This document shows positions 10,027 to 15,789 of a stretch of 15,789 nucleotides of DNA, piece by piece; the first letter of the stretch is position 1; every line of letters begins with the position of its first letter. Under the pieces are notes generated by a model that worked only from the letters and a program-made list of their open reading frames with translations, ran no database searches and was not told where the DNA came from. Source of the stretch: Caulobacterales bacterium 32-69-10 (GTDB taxonomy: Bacteria > Pseudomonadota > Alphaproteobacteria > Caulobacterales > Caulobacteraceae); assembly GCA_002280485.1 (NCBI GenBank), contig NCED01000062.1, positions 1 to 15,789 on the forward strand, read 5' to 3'. The position numbers and the translations under genes are program-made.

Positions 10027-10132
10027 GGCGCCCGCGTAGCGGGCCTCTAAGGGCCTTCATTGCCGCCTGCCAACGTCCTGTCTACCGCCACGTCCTTCGA
10101 GGCTCGCTTACAGCGAGCACCTCAGGATGAGG
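10013..10132. repeat. Two inverted copies of a hairpin-forming repeat unit between convergent genes
   Basis: The outer arms CCTCATCCTGAGG (10016-10028) and CCTCAGGATGAGG (10120-10132) are exact reverse complements. Each continues inward with its own hairpin: GCCCGC-gta-GCGGGC at 10030-10044, and GCTCGCT-tac-AGCGAGC at 10102-10118, then CTC-T-AAGG on the left and the complement of CTCGAAGG on the right. So two units of about 40 nt lie in opposite orientation, 38 nt apart, like a BIME-type pair. The left hairpin has a C-G pair where the right one, read in the same direction, has T-A, a compensatory change. The element overlaps the end of the 9649 gene and ends 20 bp before the atpF stop, so it probably also ends or stabilises both converging transcripts. 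Confidence 0.85.
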
Positions 10133-10151
10133 AGGCTATGAGGGAACCCCG

Positions 10152-10574
10152 CTACTGCAGGCGCTCGGCCAACTGGGCGATGGCGGGGTCGACGGCCGGG
10201 TCGGTCTTGGCGCCGGCCAGGCGCTCGGCCAGCATCATCTCGGCCATCTGCGACGCCAGGTCGGCGGCGGCGGCCTTCACGTCCGCTGCGGCCTGGGCCT
10301 CGGCGGTGGCGATGCGGCGTTCGGCTAGGGTCTTGCGGCGGGCGATCTGATCCTCGAGCCGCACCTTGGCCTCGGCTTCCAGGCGCTTGGCCTCGGCCTC
10401 GGCGTCGGCCAGCATCTGGCGGGCCTGGACCTCGGTCTCGTCCCGCTGGCGGCGGATGTCGGCCAGCATGGCCTCGGCTTCGGCGCGCAGGTTGGCGGCC
10501 TCGTCGAGGTCGGTCTGGATCTTGGCCGCCTTGCTGTCGAGCATGCCCGCGGCCAGGCGGAAGGCGCCGGCCAA
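10152..10574 (-). CDS. atpF: ATP synthase F0 subunit b, N-terminus missing (no membrane anchor)
   Basis: Subunit b forms, with b', the peripheral stalk that holds the F1 head against subunit a. The recognisable protein starts at [19 protein letters not shown] and runs as a charged Ala/Glu/Arg coiled coil ([35 protein letters not shown]) to [10 protein letters not shown]. With a TTG start at 10574 this gives 140 residues, against about 160-175 in relatives. What is lacking is the first 20-30 residues, including the single membrane helix that anchors b. There is no proper start or ribosome site; instead the sequence joins directly to the b' coding region in another frame. A deletion of perhaps 100-150 bp is inferred. 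As written, b could not be membrane-anchored. Since the complex is normally essential, a sequence or assembly error is more likely than a real mutation. Confidence 0.75.
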   Translation of the reverse strand: MAGAFRLAAGMLDSKAAKIQTDLDEAANLRAEAEAMLADIRRQRDETEVQARQMLADAEAEAKRLEAEAKVRLEDQIARRKTLAERRIATAEAQAAADVKAAAADLASQMAEMMLAERLAGAKTDPAVDPAIAQLAERLQ

Positions 10575-11122
10575 TTCGCACCCGTAAGCTTTTCGACGAT
10601 GGCGGCTGCGGTCTCGGACGCGATCGTCCCGACCTGGCCCAGGGCCTGGTCGCGGGCGCTGCGGATGCGGGCTTCGGCCTCGCCGAGCTGGGCGTTCAGC
10701 TCGGCTTCCTGGGCCGCCTGACGCTCGGCGGACTCGGCCACCGCCTTGGCCTTGGCGTCGGCGGCGGTCTTCTGCGCCTTGGCCCGGGCGTCGGTCAGCG
10801 CCTGACGCGCCGCGTCGGCCTGGACCGCCGCTTCGGCCTGCACCGAGCGGGCGGTGCTCAGGGCGCCGTCGATGGTCGACCGGCGCTCGTCGAACACCTT
10901 GCGGATGCGCGGCACGAACACCCGCGACATCAGCACATAGAGGATGACGAACAGGATCAGCAGATAGGCGATCTGCCCCGCCCAGTGCTGGAACTGGAAC
11001 TGGGGAAGCCCCCCCGATTCCGCATGCTCGGTCGCCGTGCCCGTCTCGGTCACGATCGCCGCGTCATGCGCAGCCGCGTCCTCCACGGTGGGAGCCACGT
11101 AGGTTTCAGTCTCAGCGGCCAT
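10325..11122 (-). CDS. atpF': ATP synthase F0 subunit b', running out of frame into the b coding region
   Basis: Subunit b' is the second peripheral-stalk protein of alphaproteobacterial and photosynthetic ATP synthases. ATG at 11122 opens a 265-codon frame, but only about the first 181 codons (to about 10580) read as b': a 45-residue Ala/Thr/Glu N-terminal extension, a membrane helix at about 48-66 ([20 protein letters not shown]), [20 protein letters not shown], then an Ala-rich coiled coil ending [13 protein letters not shown]. After that the frame crosses a deletion join and translates subunit b in the wrong frame as an Arg/Pro-rich tail ([19 protein letters not shown]), which is not protein-like for this family. 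In relatives b' ends some 10-15 residues after EKLTG. The gene lies 71 bp after atpE. Symbols atpG or atpX are also used for this subunit. Confidence 0.85.
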   Translation of the reverse strand: MAAETETYVAPTVEDAAAHDAAIVTETGTATEHAESGGLPQFQFQHWAGQIAYLLILFVILYVLMSRVFVPRIRKVFDERRSTIDGALSTARSVQAEAAVQADAARQALTDARAKAQKTAADAKAKAVAESAERQAAQEAELNAQLGEAEARIRSARDQALGQVGTIASETAAAIVEKLTGANWPAPSAWPRACSTARRPRSRPTSTRPPTCAPKPRPCWPTSAASGTRPRSRPARCWPTPRPRPSAWKPRPRCGSRIRSPAARP

Positions 11123-11193
11123 GGGCGTCCGTCGTCATCAAAATGGGCGCGCGCCGCCGAGCATCGGCGCCGCGCGTCTGTACCGGGCAGTCC

Positions 11194-11418
11194 TCAGCTG
11201 TACATCAGCAGGATGCCGAGCACGAAGGACAGGATGCCCAGGGCTTCGGCGAGGGCGGCGCCCACGAACAGGTTGCCGATCTGGCTGGCGGCGGCCGACG
11301 GGTTGCGCAGGGCGCCCGTCAGGAAGCTGCCGAAGATGTTGCCCACGCCGATGCCGGCGCCGATCATGCCGAGGGTCGCGAGGCCAGCGCCGACGAGCTT
11401 AGCTGCTTCAGGTTCCAT
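11194..11418 (-). CDS. atpE: ATP synthase F0 subunit c
   Basis: Subunit c forms the proton-driven rotor ring in the inner membrane. The 74-residue product is a hairpin of two hydrophobic helices: [25 protein letters not shown] at about 5-29 with the Gly-rich packing motif, the polar loop RNP at 38-40, which contacts F1 gamma/epsilon, and the second helix from about 50 with the proton-carrying E58 in [13 protein letters not shown]. The residues typical of Na+-binding rings are not seen around E58, so proton use is likely. ATG at 11418 is preferred; a TTG at 11427 would add three residues. The gene lies between atpB (51 bp) and b' (71 bp), the normal order of alphaproteobacterial F0 operons. 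Length and composition are normal. Confidence 0.96.
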   Translation of the reverse strand: MEPEAAKLVGAGLATLGMIGAGIGVGNIFGSFLTGALRNPSAAASQIGNLFVGAALAEALGILSFVLGILLMYS

Positions 11419-11469
11419 GGTCTTCAAGTCCTGTGGAGATGGAGGTGGGCAGGAAAGGGGGGCGTTGGC

Positions 11470-12258
11470 CTAGTGGCCGTGGCCCAGATTGACCACATCG
11501 TTGAGGTAGATGCAGGTCAGAACGGTGAAAACGAAGGCTTGCAGGAAGGCGACCAGGAACTCGAGCGAGGTCAGGGCCACCACCATGCTAAGCGAAAGCG
11601 CCGCGCCGGGAATGCCCAGCAGGCCGAACCCGCCGCCCGCCGCCATGGCGCCGAGCGCCACGACGAAACCGGCGAACACCTTCAGCGCCACGTGGCCGCC
11701 CAGCATGTTGCCGAACAGACGCAGGGCGAGGGTGACGGGGCGCAGCAGGAACGAGACGAACTCGATCGGAACGACCAGCCAGATCGCGTACCAGGGCACG
11801 CCGCCCGGCACGAACAGCTTGAAGAAGCCGATGCCGTGCTTGGCGAAGCCGATGATCAGCACCAGGCCGATGGTCATGGCGGCGAAGGTGGCGGTGATCG
11901 CGAGCTGAGAGGTCACCGTGAAGGTGAGCAGCAGGCCCAGCAGGTTCATCGCCAGGATGAAGGTGAAAATGGTGAAAATGAACGGGAAGAGCTTCTTGCC
12001 CTCGTGGCCGATGATCGACTCGCCAAGGTTGTCGACCAGGCTGAAGAGCTGCTCGCCGACGGCCTGGAGCCGGCCGGGAACGACCTGCATCTTGGCGGTG
12101 ACGAGGCTCATGAACAGGACGACCGCCACGAAGGCGATGGTCATGGCGAGGTGAGAGTTCGTGAAGGCGAGGTCGAACTGCCCGATGACGGGCAGCTCGA
12201 ACGTGCCGAAATCGACGAGCTTCTTGATCTCGAACTGATGAATCGGGTCGGCGGCCAT
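11470..12258 (-). CDS. atpB: ATP synthase F0 subunit a
   Basis: Subunit a provides the two half-channels that bring protons to and from the c-ring. The 262-residue product is complete, with about five to six membrane segments, for example TIAFVAVVLFMSLV (40-53), FPFIFTIFTFILAMNLLGLLLTF from 91 and FVSFLLRP near 167-174. The essential Arg is R180 in LALRLFGNMLGGH, and the conserved end LEFLVAFLQAFVFTVLTCIYLNDVV is present. The start at 12258 (MAADPIHQFEIKKL) is the family start; it follows the atpI stop by 9 bp, with AGGG just before the ATG and GAGGAG in the atpI end, which suggests coupled translation. Confidence 0.97.
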   Translation of the reverse strand: MAADPIHQFEIKKLVDFGTFELPVIGQFDLAFTNSHLAMTIAFVAVVLFMSLVTAKMQVVPGRLQAVGEQLFSLVDNLGESIIGHEGKKLFPFIFTIFTFILAMNLLGLLLTFTVTSQLAITATFAAMTIGLVLIIGFAKHGIGFFKLFVPGGVPWYAIWLVVPIEFVSFLLRPVTLALRLFGNMLGGHVALKVFAGFVVALGAMAAGGGFGLLGIPGAALSLSMVVALTSLEFLVAFLQAFVFTVLTCIYLNDVVNLGHGH

Positions 12259-12267
12259 CGGCCCTGA

Positions 12268-12621
12268 TCACTCCTCGTCGTCGTCGAAGGGAACCGACTG
12301 GATCGGCTCCCCACTTTTCTTGGCCATCGCCATCAGCCGGTTGGCCGTGCGGCGCGCCATCCAAATAGAGAGGGCGAAGCCGAGGAGCACCCCGACGATC
12401 ATCCCCCATGGTGCGGTCGGCAAGAACCGGTCCGCCACGAATCCCACCGCCAGTCCGACCAGGACGCCGCCGAGCAACTCGGCGATGATCCTGTAGGCTT
12501 GGCTGACCGCCTGTTCGCCCGCATGTGCGGTCGTCGGGCGTTGCGTGCGCGCATCCAGGGCGGCGGCCCGTTCGTTGAGGCGCTTGAGCGCCTCTTCGCG
12601 CGGTTCGGGCGGCTTGGCCAT
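12268..12621 (-). CDS. atpI: ATP synthase protein I
   Basis: AtpI is a small membrane protein encoded first in many atp operons; in other bacteria it is reported to help assemble the c-ring or to affect ion supply, and is not part of the finished enzyme. From ATG 12621 (MAKPPEPREEALKRLNERAA) the product has 117 residues: a charged N-terminal 40 residues, two membrane helices (about 47-64 ELLGGVLVGLAVGFVADR and 73-89 GMIVGVLLGFALSIWMA) and an acidic tail FDDDEE. An earlier in-frame start at 12711 would run through the promoter candidate and add a non-conserved, basic stretch, so it is not chosen. No good ribosome site precedes 12621. Confidence 0.9.
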   Translation of the reverse strand: MAKPPEPREEALKRLNERAAALDARTQRPTTAHAGEQAVSQAYRIIAELLGGVLVGLAVGFVADRFLPTAPWGMIVGVLLGFALSIWMARRTANRLMAMAKKSGEPIQSVPFDDDEE

Positions 12622-12684
12622 ATAGGAAACGCACCAACTGAGACGAATCCGCTTGCGCGGACCGCCTCTGAAATCGGGCCGGAA

Positions 12685-12711
12685 CCTATAGGCGCCCGAC
12701 CACCGCGTCAA
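12685..12711 (-). promoter_or_regulatory. Candidate housekeeping promoter of the atpI-B-E-b'-b operon
   Basis: Read on the minus strand, TTGACGC (12711-12705) is a perfect match to the Caulobacter -35 consensus TTGACGS, followed after 12 bp by CCTATAGG (12692-12685), a fair -10. This sits 64 bp before the atpI start and is the only good candidate in the 197-bp gap up to the deacetylase gene. GANTC sites, where CcrM would methylate in this order, are at 12645-12649 and 12792-12796. An A/T-rich block with TTGAAAAG around 12730-12760 could be a second, upstream start. Confidence 0.55.
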
Positions 12712-12818
12712 GCCGTCGGGCGAACGGCTTAGCGCATGAATTTATTGGACTTTTCAACTGAACCGCCCACGACCCGAGCTTAACTAGGGTCGATTCCTCG
12801 CAATCGCGTAAGGATTTC

Positions 12819-13556
12819 TCAGGCGGCGGCGCGCGCCAGCACCCGATCGACGGTCTGCAGGTCGAAGCCGGCGTCCCGGGCCGTGGCCAGGGCGTGCTCG
12901 AGCATGGCCGGGGTGCAGCCGTAGGGGCTGGGGTCGTCGGAGACGTCGTGGCTGAAGAAGACCAGCCAACCCTTGGCGGCCTGCGCGGCCGCGATCCAGC
13001 GCTCGACCTCGCCGGCGGTCCACGAGCGCCGCTCCAGGGGAATGGCGCGCAGCTGCGACAGGTCCGTGGTCGGACCGTTCACCCCGGGATGGATGCCGCG
13101 GGACGAGGCGAAGCGGTCGCCGGCCAGCCGCTTGGTGCGGGGGCTGACCTCGCCGTAGGGGTAGGCGAAGTTCAGCGGCCCGAGCTCGCCCAGCACCTCG
13201 CGCAGGAAGAAGGCGTTGCGGTCCAGGTCGTCGGCCAGCAGGGTCGAGGACAGGGTCGGCCCATGCTCGTGGCTGAAGCTGTGGCAGCCGATCTCGTGGC
13301 CGGCGTCGCGGACGTCGCGCAGCACCGCCTCGTCGAAATAGGTCAGGCCGCCCTCGGTCGTCCCGCAGTAGGTCCCGGCGGCGTAGTAGGTGCCCTTGGC
13401 CCCGAACCGCTCCAGCACCGGCGCGCCCTTGGTCCAGGCCGAGACGGGGAAGTCGTCGAAGCTGAAGCTGGCCGCCGGCCGGTCCAGGCTCAGCTGCGTC
13501 GGCCGAACGGTCATCTGGCGGGCCGCGAAGGCGTTCAGGCGATAGACGAAGCTCAT
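12819..13556 (-). CDS. Polysaccharide deacetylase-like protein (NodB fold), probably cytoplasmic
   Basis: Carbohydrate esterase family 4 enzymes remove acetyl groups from N-acetylated sugars with a metal bound by Asp-His-His. The 245-residue product shows SFSFDDFP (D34, D35), CHSFSH (H92 and H96, the HxxxH-type metal pair), AYPYGEVSP at 131-139, GIHPGVNGP at 154-162 and FFSHDVSDDPSPYG with H203. The substrate is unknown. No signal peptide or membrane helix is visible, unlike wall-acting relatives, so it may act on a cytoplasmic sugar precursor. The start is ATG 13556, preceded by GGGGGA with about 4-nt spacing, rather than the in-frame 13589. It lies between smc and the F0 operon on the same strand. 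A CtrA-like half-site lies upstream. Confidence 0.8.
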   Translation of the reverse strand: MSFVYRLNAFAARQMTVRPTQLSLDRPAASFSFDDFPVSAWTKGAPVLERFGAKGTYYAAGTYCGTTEGGLTYFDEAVLRDVRDAGHEIGCHSFSHEHGPTLSSTLLADDLDRNAFFLREVLGELGPLNFAYPYGEVSPRTKRLAGDRFASSRGIHPGVNGPTTDLSQLRAIPLERRSWTAGEVERWIAAAQAAKGWLVFFSHDVSDDPSPYGCTPAMLEHALATARDAGFDLQTVDRVLARAAA

Positions 13557-13617
13557 CGGGTCCCCCGCGCTTGAGGCCGCATAGTGCACGCGCGTGGTTA
13601 CGGCCGGGTGGAGGGGG

Positions 13618-13625
13618 ATGGTTAA
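13618..13625 (-). promoter_or_regulatory. CtrA-type half-site upstream of the deacetylase gene
   Basis: On the minus strand the octamer TTAACCAT matches the half-site reported for the cell-cycle regulator CtrA in Caulobacter. CTAAC occurs 10 bp before it and GTAACCAC about 20 bp after it. The site is 62-69 bp upstream of the deacetylase ATG, a usual place for an activator. The full TTAA-N7-TTAA form is not met (period 10 rather than 11), so binding is uncertain. Confidence 0.3.
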
Positions 13626-13652
13626 TGGCCGTTAGGGCGGTGGGCCCGAAAG

Positions 13653-13739
13653 CCTTCGTCCTTCGACAAGCTCAGGATGAGGCTTTCTACTGCACTGTCG
13701 CTTAAGCCCGCCTCATCCTGAGCCTGTCGAAGGACGAGG
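13653..13739. repeat. Near-perfect 28-bp inverted repeat between smc and the deacetylase gene
   Basis: The arm 13655-13682 (TTCGTCCTTCGACAAGCTCA and onward) pairs with 13711-13739 (CCTCATCCTGAGCCTGTCGA and onward), with two differences that leave G-U-type or A-C mispairs and a 28-nt spacer. The left arm is the widely seen CCTTCGACAAGCTCAGGATG repeat type. It ends 13 bp from the smc stop codon and lies about 97 bp before the deacetylase start. It may serve as a transcript end or as a processing hairpin. Confidence 0.85.
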
Positions 13740-13751
13740 CGGCCGCACGAC

Positions 13752-15788
13752 CTACTGCGCCGCCAGCGCCTCGGCCTGCCTCAGGTCGACCGAGACCAGC
13801 TGCGACACCCCGCGCTCGGGCATGGTGACGCCGAACAGGCGGTCCATGCGCGACATGGTCACCGGGTTGTGGGTGATGGCCACGAAGCGGGTCTGGGTGC
13901 GGCGGCGCATCTCGTCGAGCATGCGGCAGAAGCGGTCGACGTTGGCGTCGTCCAGCGGCGCGTCGACTTCGTCCAGAACGCAGATCGGGGCCGGATTGGC
14001 CAGGAACACCCCGAAGATCAGGGCCGTGGCGGTCAGGGCCTGCTCGCCGCCGCTCATCAGCGACATGGCCGCCAGCCGCTTGCCGGGCGGGCAGGCATAG
14101 ATCTCCAGCCCGGCCTCCAGGGGGTCGTCGGACTCGACCAGCTTCAGTTCGGCCTGGCCGCCCTCGAACAGGGTCTGGAACAGGGCCTGGAAGCCCTCGT
14201 TGATCACCTCGAACGCGGCGAGCAGGCGCTCGCGGCCTTCGGCGTTCAGCTCCTCCACCGCCCCGCGCAGGCGGCTGATGGCGCCGGCGAGGTCGGCGCG
14301 TTCGGCCTGCATGGCCTCCAGCCGCAGGGCGTGCTCGGCGGCCTCCTCCTCGGCGCGCAGGTTGACGAGGCCGAGGTTGTCGCGGTCGCGCTCCAGCTTG
14401 GCGATGCGGGCTTCCACCCCGGCGGGATCGCGCAAGGCCGCCTTGGCCTCCTCGGCGATGGTCTGCGCCAGTTCCTCGGGCTCCATCTTCGCGGTCTGGC
14501 GCACCTGCTCGGCGACGCCGTCCAGCCGCTCGCTCGCCGCCTCCAGCCGGGCGTGCGAGCCGGCGCGTGTTTCGCGCCCCGAGGCGACGGCGGCCTCGGC
14601 GGCCCGCGACGCGCGGTCGGCTCCTTGCGCGGCGGCCTCGGCCTGGGCCAGGGCGTCGGCGGCCTTGGCGCGGCGGGCTTCGGCCACGCCCAGCTCGTCC
14701 AGCAGCCTGCCGAGCTTTTCGGCCACCACCACCGGCGCCTGGCGCGCGGCCGACAGGGCGGCGTCGATGCGGCCGCGCTCCTTGATCAGGTCGGCCTGAC
14801 GCGCCTGGGCGGCCCGGGCACGCTTGCTCCAGTCGGCCTGGTCCTTGGCGAAGGCCTCCTTGCGCCGCAACCGGGTCTCGCGCTCGCGCTTCTCGGATTC
14901 GAGGGTGAAGCGGGCCTTGTTCTCGGCCTCCCGGGCGGCGCCGGCGGCGGCGCGGGCGCCGGCCAGTTCCGGCGACACGTCGGGCAGGGCGCCGTTCGGG
15001 GCGGCGGCCAGGGCCTCGTCCAGCACGCCCTGCGCCTCGGCGGCTTCGGCCTCGGCGGGCACGAGGGCGGACTGCGCCTCTTCCAGCTCCACGGCGAGGC
15101 GGGCCAGGGTTTCGTCCAGGGCCTGGGCGCGGGCGTCGTTGCGGGCCGCTTCGCGGGCGTGGCGCTCGACCACCTCGCGGGCCGTCGCCACGGCGCGTTC
15201 GGCGGCGGGCGGCTCCTGGCGCGCCTTGCCCAGGGCGGCGTCGGCGGCGCGGACCCGCGAGGCGGCTCCGGCGTGGATCTTGGCGGCGTCCTCGGCGGCG
15301 GGCGCCAGGCGGGCGATCTCGCCCTCCAGCTCGGCCAGGCGCGCCCGCTGGGCCAGGCGCTTGGCGGCCGGCTTGGGCGCCTCGGCCTTGGAGACGAAGC
15401 CGTCCCAGCGCCAAAGGTCGCCCTCGCGCGACACCAGCCGCGCCCCGACCGGCAGGCCCTTCTGCAGACGGGCGCCGTCGGCCTGCGCGACCAGGGCGGT
15501 CATGGCCAGGCGCGCCGCCAGCTGCGGCGGCGCCTTGACCAGGGGCCCCAGGGCCTGGGCCCCGTCGGGCCAGGCCGGCGGCTCGGCGGTCGCGCCGGCC
15601 CAGTAGGCGGCGGCGCGGGCGTCGAGCGAAGCGTCGAGATCCTCGCCCATGGCCGCGGCGAGGGCGGATTCATAGCCGCGGTCGGCGGACACCGCGTCGA
15701 GGGCGGGGGCGTAGTCGCCCTTCTTGGCGGTCTGGACCAGCTGGATCAGGCCCTGGGCTTCAGACTTCAGCCGCCGCAGTTCGTCCTC
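13752..15788 (-). CDS. smc: Chromosome segregation protein SMC, C-terminal half (5' part outside window)
   Basis: SMC is the ring-forming ATPase of bacterial condensin, which organises and helps separate sister chromosomes. The frame is open to the window edge; 678 residues plus stop are visible, including 32 codons upstream of the first in-frame GTG (15692). Full-length relatives are about 1,150 aa. The visible part starts at the hinge ([20 protein letters not shown] to [15 protein letters not shown]), followed by a long Ala/Glu/Arg coiled coil. The C-terminal head has [20 protein letters not shown], the ABC signature [15 protein letters not shown] starting 100 residues from the end, and Walker [20 protein letters not shown]. 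The coiled coil reads intact without frameshift. Walker A is outside the window. The gene ends 13 bp before an inverted repeat. Confidence 0.97.
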   Translation of the reverse strand, partial: EDELRRLKSEAQGLIQLVQTAKKGDYAPALDAVSADRGYESALAAAMGEDLDASLDARAAAYWAGATAEPPAWPDGAQALGPLVKAPPQLAARLAMTALVAQADGARLQKGLPVGARLVSREGDLWRWDGFVSKAEAPKPAAKRLAQRARLAELEGEIARLAPAAEDAAKIHAGAASRVRAADAALGKARQEPPAAERAVATAREVVERHAREAARNDARAQALDETLARLAVELEEAQSALVPAEAEAAEAQGVLDEALAAAPNGALPDVSPELAGARAAAGAAREAENKARFTLESEKRERETRLRRKEAFAKDQADWSKRARAAQARQADLIKERGRIDAALSAARQAPVVVAEKLGRLLDELGVAEARRAKAADALAQAEAAAQGADRASRAAEAAVASGRETRAGSHARLEAASERLDGVAEQVRQTAKMEPEELAQTIAEEAKAALRDPAGVEARIAKLERDRDNLGLVNLRAEEEAAEHALRLEAMQAERADLAGAISRLRGAVEELNAEGRERLLAAFEVINEGFQALFQTLFEGGQAELKLVESDDPLEAGLEIYACPPGKRLAAMSLMSGGEQALTATALIFGVFLANPAPICVLDEVDAPLDDANVDRFCRMLDEMRRRTQTRFVAITHNPVTMSRMDRLFGVTMPERGVSQLVSVDLRQAEALAAQ

Positions 15789-15789
15789 G

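Noticed and set aside
13702..15414. 570-codon Arg/Gly/Pro-rich frame overlapping smc on the same strand
   Set aside because: It is an alternative frame of the smc coiled-coil region; the overlapping frame carries the SMC hinge, signature and Walker B motifs.

Overview
The window is high-GC (visibly well over 60 %) chromosomal DNA from an alphaproteobacterium, most likely a member of Caulobacterales such as Phenylobacterium or Caulobacter. The reasons are the order ftsZ-lpxC-bamD-recN-ligA, an FtsZ tail ending in [13 protein letters not shown], a split F0 operon in the order atpI-atpB-atpE-b'-b without F1 genes, promoter-like sequences close to the Caulobacter housekeeping consensus, and short interspersed inverted repeats typical of such genomes. 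Genus placement is inference; no rRNA is present.

Layout. Positions 1-7746 (plus strand) hold the 3' part of ftsZ, then lpxC, bamD, recN, ligA and a small secreted DUF2147-type protein: cell division, outer-membrane biogenesis and DNA repair/replication. Positions 7885-9412 (minus) hold an aminopeptidase P gene that is broken by an internal deletion with a frame change. Positions 9649-10026 (plus) encode a small, very basic membrane protein of unknown function. Positions 10152-15788 (minus, read from high to low coordinates) hold the 3' half of smc, a cytoplasmic polysaccharide-deacetylase-like protein, and the F0 operon atpI-atpB-atpE-b'-b. There is no stretch over 300 bases without a gene; the largest gap is 9413-9648.

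How the parts work together. FtsZ builds the division ring; LpxC commits UDP-acyl-GlcNAc to lipid A; BamD helps insert outer-membrane proteins; RecN and LigA act in break repair and nick sealing; SMC organises the chromosome; the atp genes form the membrane rotor/stator of ATP synthase. These are core functions, and I see no phage, CRISPR, toxin-antitoxin, biosynthetic or defence system. I do not think the window holds a new multi-gene system.

What deserves attention: (i) two out-of-frame deletions about 1.7 kb apart, one in aminopeptidase P and one fusing the end of b' to the beginning of b so that subunit b has no membrane anchor. The second would disable an essential complex, so an assembly or sequence error is the leading explanation. 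(ii) Four inverted-repeat elements, each in a gene junction. Three share arms of 21-30 nt separated by 26-29 nt, and one contains two inverted units whose inner hairpins show a compensatory base-pair change. (iii) Several candidate regulatory sites, listed separately.
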